DNA of 39,363 nucleotides from Candidatus Auribacterota bacterium (lineage in GTDB: Bacteria > Auribacterota > JAFGBW01 > JAFGJP01), in assembly GCA_023144635.1 (NCBI GenBank), contig JAGLFH010000035.1, forward strand, positions 1 to 39,363, written 5' to 3'. Positions 24,245 to 33,212 of this stretch are shown one piece after another. Positions within the stretch are counted from its first letter, which is position 1. Each line of letters opens with the position of its first letter. The notes under the pieces are model-generated. The model made no database searches. It worked only from the letters and a program-made list of their open reading frames with translations, and was not told the DNA's origin. The position numbers and the translations under genes are program-made.

Positions 24245-25060
24245 AAATAACAATAACCAAATTACAAATAAATTCAAAAAATCAAAATACAAAACAAGAA
24301 ATAAACGAAAAGAATAAATGGGACGCAGATTAATAAGATCAGAGGGTGGAAAAATATAAAGAAGAAGAATGGAAAAAGATGTAAAGAAGAGAGGACGCCA
24401 CCCGCCTTCGCCTAGACAAGAAGGCTACGGCGAGGCAGGCAGATACACCCCGTGATGGTTTTCAACCAAACGGGGCACGGCACGGATAAACACAGATAAA
24501 AAACATTTATCACGAAAGCACGAAAAGAGGGAGAGGGGAAAGAAGAAAGGGGTCAAGGGAATTTCATGCTACGCATGAAAAGTTTTGAGTGATGAGTTAG
24601 AAACATAAAATAAAACTAAATAAAAGGGCAGGAAAAAAGCGTGATGCGTCATTCGTCGTTCGTGATTCGTAAATGGAGCGCTTCCGCGATATAGTAAAAA
24701 GCAGAAGAAGAAAACGAGGGATGATGAGCGACCGCTTTGCTAGGACGATGGAAGAAAAGAGCCACCCCGCAGGAGGAAAACAAGTTCCACCTACGGGGTG
24801 GAAACAAAAGCTTTTTTCAGCCATCAGCTCTCAGCATTCAGCCAGAACCCTATCGAAGATCCGCCATCTTGTTGGGAGGACTCACTTTTCCTCTGTGCTC
24901 TCCGTGGTCTTCCGTGTTTTTTCCGTGGTTAAATTCTGGTGTTTTTTTTACTGGATAAATACCCGCTTTTCCAGTAGGATATATGAACTTATTTTACCCG
25001 TCGCCGCCATAGGCGTGCATAGGCGGATATGTTTCGGCGAGGTGAAACTTCACCGAAACA
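24245..25060. repeat. Intergenic repeat mosaic upstream of ilvE
   Basis: No gene; the reading frames here are built from repeats. Contents: an inverse E module (about 24400-24440), H words (about 24500-24530), B (about 24561-24632), D (about 24640-24695), A (24761-24801) followed by the CAGCCATCAGCTCTCAGCAT...CCGCCATCTTGTTGGGAGG tail (to about 24881), H-like words, and the beginning of the ilvE leader. Confidence 0.65.
24761..24881. repeat. Repeat A, copy 3, with long tail
   Basis: Repeat A is followed by GAAACAAAAGCTTTTTTCAG and CCATCAGCTCTCAGCATTCA, then ...GATCCGCCATCTTGTTGGGA. The same A-plus-tail composite is found at 26917-27049. The tail alone occurs inverted near 37615-37650. Confidence 0.75.
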
Positions 25061-25087
25061 TGATGTGCCACGGTTGCAATACCGTGG
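25030..25087 (+). promoter_or_regulatory. Two hairpins in front of ilvE, the second covering the -35 box
   Basis: ATGTTTC with GAAACAT encloses GGTGAA/TTCACC (25029-25061). Next is a perfect 7-bp inverted repeat CCACGGT-TGCAAT-ACCGTGG (25068-25087). A -35 box TTGCAA (25074-25079) lies in the second loop. Operator, attenuator or mobile hairpin are all possible. Confidence 0.45.
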
Positions 25088-25102
25088 GGTTTCATTTATA
25101 AT
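25074..25102 (+). promoter_or_regulatory. Sigma70-type promoter of ilvE
   Basis: TTGCAA (25074-25079), a 17-bp spacer and TATAAT (25097-25102) lie 19 bp upstream of the start codon, just before the GGAGG ribosome-binding site. The predicted leader is very short. Confidence 0.5.
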
Positions 25103-25120
25103 ATATACGGAGGTTATAAA

Positions 25121-26047
25121 ATGACAGACACACAATATGGAAAAAAAATCTGGATGGATGGGAAGTTCATACCATGGGAAGAATGTAAGATCCATGTTAT
25201 GTCCCATGTTATCCATTACGGCACCTCTGTTTTTGAAGGTATTAGATGTTATAAAGGTAAAGACAATTCTTATGTTTTTAGACTTAAAGATCATGTTAAG
25301 CGACTTCTCAATTCAGCAAAGATATACCGTATGGACCCTAAATATACTCAGGAAGAACTCGAGAAAATCATTCTTGATACCATACGTGAAAATGAGATGA
25401 AAGATTGCTATATAAGACCGATCATCTTTAGAGGTTTCGGCGACCTTGGTGTAAATCCTCAAGAGAACCCTATTAATTGCGCTTGTGCTGTATGGGGCTG
25501 GGGAAGTTACCTTGGAAAAGATGCCATGGAAAATGGAATAGATGTATGCACTTCCACATGGCGGAGGATGGCACCCAATACAATGCCTACTCTTGCTAAA
25601 GCAGGCAGCAATTACATGAACTCACAACTCATTAAAATGGAAGCTCTTCTTAATGGCTATACTGAAGGTATCGCTCTTGATACGAACGGACATATAAGTG
25701 AAGGAAGCGGAGAAAATATTTTTTTAGTAATAAATAACAGCCTCTATACTCCGCCTTCGCACTCGTCTATTTTACCAGGCATAACAAGGCACTCAGTAAT
25801 AGTTCTTGCAAGAGAAAAAGGCTATAAAGTTAAACAGCAAATAATACCTAGAGAATCTGTTTATATTGCTGATGAAGTATTTTTTACAGGAACAGCAGCT
25901 GAAATATCTGTAATACGTTCAGTTGACAGGATTCCTATAGGCAGCGGCAAAAGAGGCCCTATAACTAAAGAGCTTCAAAAAACGTTTTTTGATATTCTGG
26001 AATGCAGAGAACCTGATAAACATGGCTGGATGACTCCTGTTTATTAA
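25121..26047 (+). CDS. ilvE: Branched-chain amino acid aminotransferase
   Basis: This 308-residue class IV PLP aminotransferase catalyses the last step of Leu, Ile and Val synthesis: transfer of an amino group from glutamate to the branched-chain 2-oxo acid. Key features are HVIHYGTSVFEGIRCY (30-44), the PLP Lys160 in TLAKAGSNYMNSQL, the EGSGENIFLV phosphate-binding segment and FFTGTAAEISVIRSVDR near the end. The length is normal for the family. It is cytosolic. The GGAGG site and promoter are clear. It stands alone; no other biosynthetic genes of the pathway are adjacent. Confidence 0.94.
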   Translation: MTDTQYGKKIWMDGKFIPWEECKIHVMSHVIHYGTSVFEGIRCYKGKDNSYVFRLKDHVKRLLNSAKIYRMDPKYTQEELEKIILDTIRENEMKDCYIRPIIFRGFGDLGVNPQENPINCACAVWGWGSYLGKDAMENGIDVCTSTWRRMAPNTMPTLAKAGSNYMNSQLIKMEALLNGYTEGIALDTNGHISEGSGENIFLVINNSLYTPPSHSSILPGITRHSVIVLAREKGYKVKQQIIPRESVYIADEVFFTGTAAEISVIRSVDRIPIGSGKRGPITKELQKTFFDILECREPDKHGWMTPVY

Positions 26048-26105
26048 AAAAAAGTGTCTTTTTAGTAATAATTGATGTATTATTATTCGCAAGAGGTGTT
26101 ATACG

Positions 26106-26483
26106 ATGGGTTTACTTGATGGAACAGGGATGGAAAAAAGAAGGTATATTCGAGTATCTTCTCACTTTCCTATAAAATATTACTCCGTTGAAGATACTGA
26201 TGCTGCAAGAGCACCATATGAAGCAATGTCAGATAATATATCTATTGGCGGCATAATGTTTTTTGCAGAAACACAGTATAGGATCAATGAAACTCTTCGC
26301 CTTGAATTTAAACTTGGTACTATCGAGTTGTCCATTTTTGGCCGCATTGCCTGGTTAGATGAAATAGAAGCAGGAAAGATCTATAATACAGGTGTTGAAT
26401 TTCAAAACCTCTCTCAGCAACAAAAAGATGATCTTGGCACTTTCGTTAACAGCATGATCAAAGATCGTCAAATGAGAAGCTGA
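26106..26483 (+). CDS. PilZ-domain protein
   Basis: This 125-residue protein is a single PilZ domain. The c-di-GMP-binding parts are the early Arg pair (EKRRYIRV, about 10-17) and DNISIGGIMFF (about 43-53), which fits the D/N-x-S-x-x-G motif. It is probably cytosolic and alters motility, secretion or exopolysaccharide output when c-di-GMP rises. The window also encodes a diguanylate cyclase (35450) that could supply the ligand. A GAGGTG site lies nine bases upstream of the ATG. The stop codon overlaps a hairpin. Confidence 0.88.
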   Translation: MGLLDGTGMEKRRYIRVSSHFPIKYYSVEDTDAARAPYEAMSDNISIGGIMFFAETQYRINETLRLEFKLGTIELSIFGRIAWLDEIEAGKIYNTGVEFQNLSQQQKDDLGTFVNSMIKDRQMRS

Positions 26484-26504
26484 AGTTTGGTTTTGCCAAA
26501 CTTC
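26482..26504 (+). terminator. Hairpin at the pilZ stop codon
   Basis: GAAGTTTGG-ttttg-CCAAACTTC is a perfect 9-bp stem that overlaps the TGA stop (26481-26483). It has no U-tract, so it is a 3'-end structure rather than a textbook intrinsic terminator. Confidence 0.4.
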
Positions 26505-27184
26505 GTGGATCGTCATTCGTAGTTCGTGGTTCGTTCATAGAACGCTTCGCTAGATAAGATAAAAGAGAGAAAAAACGTCGTTCGTGATTCGTTATGCGTT
26601 GAGCGTTCATGGTGCACTCCCGCCTTCGCCTCCAACTACGCACAAGGCTTCGGCGAGACAGGCCGGCGATATAGTAAAAAGCAAAGCATTTAACCACGGA
26701 AAAAACACGAATGTACACAGAGGAAAAAAGCCCGGAAAGTCCATAGTCGATAGTCCATAGAAAGCGTGGTGCGTGATTCGTCGTTCGGGGTTCGTTCAAA
26801 GATAACCAGGTCATAGGTTCTAGGTGATAGGTCAAAGGAGCCTACGACTTCCTTCGGTCGCTCAGGATTAAAAAACGCTTCGCTAGATAATTATAAATTT
26901 CACCACGAAGAAAAGAGCCACCCCGCAGGAGGAAAACAAGTTCCACCTACGGGGTGGGTTTTTGGGTGGAAAAAAAAAGACATTTTTCAGCCATCAGCTC
27001 TCAGCATTCAGCCAGAATCCTATTGCAGATCCGCCATCTTGTTGGGAGGCATACTTTGTTGGGAGGCATACTTTTTACCTTTCCTATCTGTGTTTATCCG
27101 TGTGTATCTGCCTGCCTCGCCGTAGCCTTCTTGTCTAGGCGAAGGCGGGTGGCTAAATATTATAATGTCGCGCAGAAGCGTTCC
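26505..27184. repeat. Intergenic repeat mosaic
   Basis: No gene. D modules (about 26508-26545 and 26575-26600), an E-type segment (about 26625-26665), H words (about 26690-26730), another D (about 26762-26792), a C module (about 26808-26835), A with tail (26917-27049), a 17-bp tandem duplication GTTGGGAGGCATACTTT (27041-27074), and an E module in forward orientation (27108-27152) just before the membrane-protein stop. Confidence 0.65.
26917..27049. repeat. Repeat A, copy 4, with long tail
   Basis: This copy matches the one at 24761 over most of its length, including the CAGCTCTCAGCATTCAGCCA and CCGCCATCTTGTTGGGAGG parts. The left arm CCACCCCG and right arm CGGGGTGG are intact. Confidence 0.75.
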
Positions 27185-28048
27185 TTAATGTTCTTTCCAG
27201 ACATCAAAGTCATCTCCGAACTGGCTCAAGAAACAAAGAGAGTAACTTCTTAAAAAAACAAAAACAGGTAAAAGTATAACTGTTCCTATATAAGGCAATA
27301 CTGCTATAGAGCATGTGAAACAAGTAGCCATAACAATAATGGCAGAAGATACAAAAATAAGAATTAATTTAAATAATGCATACAACAATAATTCTGACGG
27401 ATATTGACGAAAAACAGAAAAAAACACATTAAACGCTTCTTTAAAAGATATTCTTTTTATATACATTATTGTTGCAACAATATCTTTCATGCTGATATAA
27501 AAAAAACTCCATATAATAAAAATAAATAAAGTTAATAAAAACACTAAAATATTTATTAGAGAACCATTCCTGTAGATATTCAAAAACAGCAGCAAAATAC
27601 TTATTATCAAAATGATCCCTACAAACCACATTGGTGCCAAAACCCTAAAAAAACTGTTTCCCTCTTTTTTGTATTCTTTCCACGGAAATTTTACATGACC
27701 TTTATTTTTAACGATACAATCGGTAAACATAAAAACACCTCTGCATCGAAGCCAAAGGATAGTAAACGCTATCACAGCAGCAAAAAGCATTATTCCTATT
27801 AAAACTAGCAGCAAAATCCTCTTTTCAGAAAGCGTCATCTGCTCTATTAATTGCAAGTATGATTCTCTAGAACGATGTTTGATGTTTCCATGCGCATTTC
27901 CACCAAAACCTAAATTAGCAAGCCATGCAGAAAATCCTATCAATAACCATTTAATATAATCAAAAGGAACAAAAAGTATTTTTTTTGTTTTCGAAAACGC
28001 CCTATCAATAGGATCTGTAATTGATATATTTAATTTATTTATATCCAT
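27185..28048 (-). CDS. Multi-pass membrane protein, DUF7544-like
   Basis: This 287-residue integral membrane protein has about six helices. The N-terminus (ITDPIDRAFSKTKKILFVPF followed by the WLLIGFSAWLANLG helix) and the WLRCRGVFMFTDCIVKNKGH segment after the second helix are typical of a widespread uncharacterised membrane family (DUF7544-like; distantly like membrane domains of glycerophosphodiester phosphodiesterases). The role is unknown. The ATG has no strong ribosome-binding site. Repeats flank it on both sides. Confidence 0.65.
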   Translation of the reverse strand: MDINKLNISITDPIDRAFSKTKKILFVPFDYIKWLLIGFSAWLANLGFGGNAHGNIKHRSRESYLQLIEQMTLSEKRILLLVLIGIMLFAAVIAFTILWLRCRGVFMFTDCIVKNKGHVKFPWKEYKKEGNSFFRVLAPMWFVGIILIISILLLFLNIYRNGSLINILVFLLTLFIFIIWSFFYISMKDIVATIMYIKRISFKEAFNVFFSVFRQYPSELLLYALFKLILIFVSSAIIVMATCFTCSIAVLPYIGTVILLPVFVFLRSYSLCFLSQFGDDFDVWKEH

Positions 28049-28389
28049 TTTATTTTTACACGGTTCAGGCAGGCCAGAACCCTACTCACTTTTTACGGAG
28101 ATTCCTGCATGCGCAGGAATGACAACGTTTACGTTTACACGGACAGGCACAGAAACCTGTCCCACATATAATCAGTTATTAGTAGTTAGTAAAATAAAAA
28201 CAACAGCCTGAAATCCCTTTTATTCTTTTGCTTTTACAAGGGCGGTTCGCGAACCGCCCTTACTTACTTTTTTTACTTTTCTTCGTGTTCCTTCGTGCCC
28301 TTCGTGGTGAAATTTATAATATCAGCGAAGCATTCCTTATTAACTGTTTTTATAATATAATATATAAGAAAGAATAAAAAGGAACTTAA
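28049..28389. repeat. Intergenic region with G and F hairpins
   Basis: No gene. A G element (GATTCCTGCATGCGCAGGAA, 28101-28120), an F hairpin with GGACAGG/CCTGTCC (28141-28162), a second F hairpin with a perfect 24-bp palindrome (28238-28261; core GGGCGGTTCGCGAACCGCCC), then H words to about 28312. A promoter for the peptidase gene probably lies in the final AT-rich 60 bp. Confidence 0.65.
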
Positions 28390-29772
28390 ATGCAGTTTAA
28401 ATTCACAAATAGCCTCAATAAAACAATATTACCGGTAATTATTTTTGTTCTATTATTAATTCATTTTACGCCAAGACTTTATGGAGATGAATACCATAAA
28501 TATGTAAAAGAACATTTTGGAGAGCCTGATGATCATCTGTTATATGATCCAAATAAATGTTTTATTGTGCTTTGCCCTGATAAAGAACTTGGAAAAAAGA
28601 TACTGAAAAGCGAATTAAAACTTTATAAAAAATACCACCGCATTTTTAAAACACTTACTTTCTGGAAAAACCCAGCAGTTGTAAAAATATTTGCCAACAG
28701 AGAATCTTATGTAAAAGCATTTAATTCATATTCATCCAGTGCATTAATGGCAAAATTCAATGCTCATAACAGGCAACACCGCTTTATAGCCTCATGGATA
28801 CAAGATGACCTTATTGACAATCTTATTCCACACGAAACTGCACATATTTTTGTAGCTGATCTTGCAAGAATTGATGAGATAAATTCAAATGAAGGTAAAC
28901 AAGTTCTTCCTCTGTGGGTAAATGAAGGAATAGCACAGTTTTTTGAAACTAATGATGAATTGTTTAATTATAAGTTATATACAATGTATATGGCTTTTAA
29001 AGAAAAAGGGTTTATGCCGTTTGATTATTTTTTTACTTACACCAGGTACCCGCAAAACACATATTATTTTTATATTCAGGCTGATATCCTGACACGGTTT
29101 CTTCTTTCCCAAAAAAATGGTTCTAAAAAAATACGGAATTATATAACTATTTTTAGATCCAAGGTAAAAGACGGTAAAAAAGCGTTTAACCTCTCTTTTC
29201 CAGAATATGCTGATCTTAAAAAACTTGAAAAAGAACTTATTGCCTGGACAAAGGCAAAATTAAAAAAATACAAACCTGATATAACAATTTTAAATAGCAA
29301 AATTGCTAAGATATATAAAATAAAAGATTATAATGAATACCTTTATAAAGAGGTGGCTTTTGCAAATGTAGCGTATCAGCTAAATCTTAACAAAAATTAT
29401 AAAAGATCACTTCTTCTTGCAAACGCTGCAATAAAACAAAAAAATAAATTTTATCTTGGGAAAGAGGCAAAAATACAATCACTTTTTAAACTTGATAAAA
29501 CAAAAAGTGCAGAAGCAGAACTAAGCCTGTATAAAAAAAACGATCCAAAAAACGCATACCGGTTTACTGCTGACCTTCAACATATTAAGGGAAACTACTG
29601 CCAAGAAGTCGACTGGCTAAAAAAACTTCTGGATATAGACAAAGATAACGGTTTCTACATATGCATGCGTATAGCATATATCTACAATGATTTTTTAGGA
29701 AACTATGACAGAGCACATGAATATGCTTCCAGAGCCAAAACCTACCCGCAGTTCCCTGATGAAATACATTAA
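28390..29772 (+). CDS. Secreted gluzincin metallopeptidase, peptidase MA-like
   Basis: This 460-residue protein has a signal peptide (about 10-31, LNKTILPVIIFVLLLIHFTP). A helical and beta region leads to the zinc site: HETAH (148-152), with the third ligand Glu179 in LWVNEGIAQFFE. This matches the peptidase MA/gluzincin pattern HExxH...E with NEGxAxxxE. The C-terminal about 170 residues look like TPR-type helices (NVAYQLNLNKNYKRSLLLAN; IAYIYNDFLGNYDRAHEYAS). It probably acts in the periplasm or outside the cell; the substrate is unknown. A GGAA site precedes the ATG. Confidence 0.8.
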   Translation: MQFKFTNSLNKTILPVIIFVLLLIHFTPRLYGDEYHKYVKEHFGEPDDHLLYDPNKCFIVLCPDKELGKKILKSELKLYKKYHRIFKTLTFWKNPAVVKIFANRESYVKAFNSYSSSALMAKFNAHNRQHRFIASWIQDDLIDNLIPHETAHIFVADLARIDEINSNEGKQVLPLWVNEGIAQFFETNDELFNYKLYTMYMAFKEKGFMPFDYFFTYTRYPQNTYYFYIQADILTRFLLSQKNGSKKIRNYITIFRSKVKDGKKAFNLSFPEYADLKKLEKELIAWTKAKLKKYKPDITILNSKIAKIYKIKDYNEYLYKEVAFANVAYQLNLNKNYKRSLLLANAAIKQKNKFYLGKEAKIQSLFKLDKTKSAEAELSLYKKNDPKNAYRFTADLQHIKGNYCQEVDWLKKLLDIDKDNGFYICMRIAYIYNDFLGNYDRAHEYASRAKTYPQFPDEIH

Positions 29773-30426
29773 GAAGAAGACTCAAGACTAGAAGAAGGTT
29801 CTAGGTTCTGGGTTATAGGTGATAGGTCAAGGAACGCTGACGCGAGATATAGTACAAAAGCAAAAAAGACGTAAAAAAAACAGAAAATTTGCCACAGAGG
29901 TCACAGAGAACACTGAGAAAACCACTCACCACGAAGGACACGAAAAAATACGGAAAACACGAAAGATGGATTAGCCACAGATACACACGGATAAACACAG
30001 ATGGGAAAGAAGGTTCTGGGTTATAGGTGATAGGTCAAGGAACGCTAACGCGAGATATAGTAAAAAGCAAAAGAGACGTAAAAACGAGGGATGATGGAGT
30101 TTCATGCTATGCATGAAAAGTTTTGAGTGTTAAGTTTTGAGTGATGAGTTAAAAACATAAAATAAAACTAAATAAAAGACAGGAAAAAAAGAATATTAAC
30201 CACGAATTACACTAATTAACACAAATTTGTTAGCCGCAAAGGAAAAAGCAGAAAACAGAATAGTCCATAGTCAGAGAAAACAAAAAAGAACCCATTTTAC
30301 GCTTTACGGAGATTCCTGCCTCGCCGTAGCCTTCTTGTCTAGGCAAAGTCGGGTGGCTAATTATTATAATGTCGCGCGTCAGCGCTCCATGACCTATCAC
30401 CTATCGCCTATAACCTTTCTTTTTAA
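29773..30426. repeat. Intergenic repeat mosaic
   Basis: No gene. Two C modules with GCGAGATATAGTA tails (about 29797-29860 and 30010-30066), H words between them (about 29890-30000), repeat B (30099-30190), H words again, an E module (30316-30360), and an inverted C module (about 30388-30416). Confidence 0.65.
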
Positions 30427-31359
30427 TCAGTTTATATAAATAAATGTGCCCGATGTTGAACTGGAATAATGCCTGAGGTTATCTTGTGCCCAAGTATTCA
30501 TTATAGCAGGTGCTATTACTATATCCGGTACAAGTGAATCATAACCTGACCCCTCAAGGTCAAAACGCAAAAAGACAAAATAACCGTTATAATATTCCCA
30601 TGAAGAATAATACTGATCTTCCTTCTTTTTCATCCGCTCTTCATTTATATACTCATCATCTGCTGCAACATCACGTTCAACACGATTTTTAATTGACCGT
30701 TGGGATTTCTTGGATATTTTCTTCTTTGCAGGAATTGTATCTATCACCATCGGTTTTGGTGAAGTCATTACAGCTAATTTTCTTCTAAGATTTGATGCCT
30801 TTCCCTTCTCCCCCATTAAATCATAAATTTGTACTATTACATCCATCTTTTTATACGCTTTTTGAAGAGATGCAACTTGTTCCGCTGTTTCAAGAAAATT
30901 TAATGCATCCTCTTTTTTACCGATCCGGTGTAAAGCCTTTGCACTCTCTGCCATTCCATACCAATCACCTTTGTTTGATGCTATTTTGTATGACTTTAAA
31001 AATGCTTTGTTAGCTTTTGCACTGTTCCCCTTTAATGATGCATATAAATAACCTATGCCACAAACTGAATGCCATGAATCAGAATTTGCAATTACTGTTT
31101 CAGCATACTTTTCTGCCGATTCCCAATCACCAACCACATACATTCCCTTTATACTCTCTATTATTCCACGGTCAAAATTATGCTTAATAGACATTTTAGC
31201 AGCTGAAATAAAATGAGTATGAGAACTTTTCACATTACCATCTATCACTGCCTGATATGCTGTGCCCAATATATTATCAATATCCTCCTGATATCCTGCA
31301 AAACCAACTGTCGATATAAATAATAAACTCAAACAAATAACAAAAGTTTTTTTGTACAT
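30427..31359 (-). CDS. Secreted TPR-like protein
   Basis: This 310-residue protein has a signal peptide (KTFVICLSLLFISTVGFAGY). Helical repeat pairs follow from about 25 to 180, with a TPR pattern (HSVCGIGYLYASLKGNSAKA NKAFLKSYKIAS; GMAESAKALHRIGKKEDALN). A basic linker (KKISKKSQRSIKNRVERDVA) leads to a C-terminal part that ends in beta strands (YYNGYFVFLRFDLEGSGYDS). It is probably periplasmic and involved in protein-protein contacts. The AGGAGGAG site before the ATG is strong. Confidence 0.7.
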   Translation of the reverse strand: MYKKTFVICLSLLFISTVGFAGYQEDIDNILGTAYQAVIDGNVKSSHTHFISAAKMSIKHNFDRGIIESIKGMYVVGDWESAEKYAETVIANSDSWHSVCGIGYLYASLKGNSAKANKAFLKSYKIASNKGDWYGMAESAKALHRIGKKEDALNFLETAEQVASLQKAYKKMDVIVQIYDLMGEKGKASNLRRKLAVMTSPKPMVIDTIPAKKKISKKSQRSIKNRVERDVAADDEYINEERMKKKEDQYYSSWEYYNGYFVFLRFDLEGSGYDSLVPDIVIAPAIMNTWAQDNLRHYSSSTSGTFIYIN

Positions 31360-31900
31360 TTTCTCCTCCTGTAATTTTTAATTTTACACGGACAGGCACA
31401 GAGACCTGTCCCTACATACTTTTTACAGCGGGCGGATTTGGAATCCGCCCCTACATACCTTTTTATTTTTTACTTTTTTACTCTGTGATCTCTGCCTGCC
31501 TCGCCGTAGCCTTCTTTTCTATTACATTTATTTAGACGCGATTTCCTTTATTTATATTCGCATCTATTTGGCTTCGCCAGCATATTAGTCCATAGTCAGA
31601 TAAAGCAAAACAGAATCCATTTTACGTTTTACGGTTTTACTGAGATTCCTGCATTCGCAGGAATGACATACGTTTTGTGCTTTTTGAATCCTGTTTTATC
31701 CTGCCGCGTGAGCGGCATTACCGCAACGCGGCTTCACGCCGTTGCGCGTGACAACGTGGTCACGGGATTAATCCTGTCTAAATTTTTTGATTTGCTTTTC
31801 TTTCTGATCCCCCAAATCTGCGTTTATCTGCGTCCCATTATTATAATGTCAGATGCGTTCCTTGACCTATCACCTAGAACCTATTGCCTATAACCTTCTT
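31360..31900. repeat. Intergenic region with two F hairpins and other modules
   Basis: No gene. F hairpins sit back to back: stem GGACAGG/CCTGTCC (about 31391-31412) and stem GGGCGGATT-tgg-AATCCGCCC (31430-31450), both followed by CTACATAC. Then an E fragment (31494-31515), a G element (GATTCCTGCATTCGCAGGAA, 31643-31662), the GTGAGCGGCATTACCGC...GCGTGACAACGTGGTCACG hairpin (about 31708-31763), and an inverted C module (about 31864-31896). Confidence 0.65.
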
Positions 31901-32788
31901 TTACTTATATATTTTTTCCTCACCTTGCGGGCGAGTTTTCCAGCGTTTGTGCAGCCATATCCAGTGATCAGGTCTTTCCTTTAGTCTTTCCTCCAAAACA
32001 CGGGTATATGCGCGGGTAGATTTTATAATTATATCTTCCTTTGTATCACCTTTCTCAAGAGGTATTGGTTCCCCTATCTCTATTGTAAAAAGATCATTCT
32101 CATCTCTTATACAAAACATCGGCAGAACAGGGCTTCCGTAGTTGCGGCTTAATTTTGCAACAACATCAAGAGTACATGCTTTTTTTGAAAAGAAATCAAC
32201 AAAAACACCGCTTCGCTCATTCATGTTCTGGTCTATTACAAAACCTAATGATTCATTGTTTTTTAAAATTGTAATTATATCCCTCGATGCATTCTTTTTA
32301 AAAATAGGGTTTACACCGCCATATGTACGGTATTCCATCCAAAATTTGTCCAAGGAAGGATTTCTTATTGCTTTAGTTATGAAATTTGCACCAAAATTTT
32401 TAAATGCAAAATAAAGAGGAATTATATCCCAAAAGCCGTAATGAGCCGTAATACCCAAAACACCCTTACCTAATTTTTTTGCCGCTAGAAGGTGCTCCTC
32501 TCCTTTGATCGTAACAAACTCAGAAAAATTCTCTTTTGTGATCAGAGGGATCCGCAAAAAATCCATAAGATTCTTTCCGAGATTTGAATACATTTTTGAT
32601 ATGATCTTTTTCTTTTCTCTATCTGTTAATTTATCACCAAATGCTATATCAAGATTTATTTTACATACCTTTTTTCTTGGGAAATAAAGTTTGTCCGTAA
32701 GCCACCCAAGGAATCTGCCTATTATTAAAGCGCAGCTTCTAGGAACCCACCTTATCATAAATGAAAAAAATCTTAGGAAGATTGTCAT
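31901..32788 (-). CDS. Lipid A biosynthesis acyltransferase-like (LpxL/HtrB family)
   Basis: This 295-residue protein, counted from ATG 32788, carries the HX4D catalytic motif HYGFWD (His116, Asp121), then ITKAIRNPSLDKFW and GFVIDQNMNERSGVFVDFFS. These match lysophospholipid or lipid A acyltransferases that acylate Kdo2-lipid IVA from acyl-ACP at the inner membrane. A hydrophobic N-terminal segment anchors it. It supports the presence of lipopolysaccharide. It lies 39 bp after the response-regulator gene on the same strand. The upstream TTG start at 32803 is less likely. Confidence 0.85.
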   Translation of the reverse strand: MTIFLRFFSFMIRWVPRSCALIIGRFLGWLTDKLYFPRKKVCKINLDIAFGDKLTDREKKKIISKMYSNLGKNLMDFLRIPLITKENFSEFVTIKGEEHLLAAKKLGKGVLGITAHYGFWDIIPLYFAFKNFGANFITKAIRNPSLDKFWMEYRTYGGVNPIFKKNASRDIITILKNNESLGFVIDQNMNERSGVFVDFFSKKACTLDVVAKLSRNYGSPVLPMFCIRDENDLFTIEIGEPIPLEKGDTKEDIIIKSTRAYTRVLEERLKERPDHWIWLHKRWKTRPQGEEKIYK

Positions 32789-32827
32789 AACTGATACTCG
32801 CAATAAATAAAATATAAAAGGTATGTT

Positions 32828-33208
32828 TTAATCTTTAATATAAAGCAGTTCCTTTACTCTTTCTATAAGGATCTCCTGCTTATATGGCTTTAGTATATAT
32901 GCATTAGCTGCACTATCTTTTGCTTCTCTAAAATCAGAATCTTCAGAACGCCCTGTCAACATTATTATAGGAACATCCTTTATATGAAGATTTGCTTTGA
33001 CCTTCCAGCAAACCTCAAACCCATTCATGAGAGGCATATTAACATCCAGAAGAATAAGGTCAGGTTTTATCTCAATAGCCTTTTCATAACCCTCTTTACC
33101 GTTAAAAGCTGATTCTGTTTTAAATCCGGCTTGTTTAAGATCAAAACAAAGTATTTTATTTAACGGTTTCGTATCTTCTATAACAAGAACTGTTTTTTCA
33201 TAAGCCAT
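32828..33208 (-). CDS. Single-domain response regulator
   Basis: This is a 126-residue receiver domain only. Acidic pair Glu11-Asp12, phosphoacceptor Asp55 (LILLDVNMP), Thr in PIIMLTGR and the conserved Lys in YILKPY are present. No output domain. The ATG at 33208 has AAGGGG upstream, four bases after the aconitase stop, so expression is coupled to aconitase. It may act as a CheY- or Spo0F-like phosphorelay shuttle. No histidine kinase is adjacent. Confidence 0.9.
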   Translation of the reverse strand: MAYEKTVLVIEDTKPLNKILCFDLKQAGFKTESAFNGKEGYEKAIEIKPDLILLDVNMPLMNGFEVCWKVKANLHIKDVPIIMLTGRSEDSDFREAKDSAANAYILKPYKQEILIERVKELLYIKD

Positions 33209-33212
33209 AAGA

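Noticed and set aside
24673..25101. A 142-codon plus-strand frame
   Set aside because: It runs through repeat A, its tail and H-type words, has a composition unlike the real genes, and has no plausible start signal.
26048..26105. Intrinsic terminator after ilvE
   Set aside because: The A-rich/U-rich stems consist of A-T pairs only and are too weak to call.
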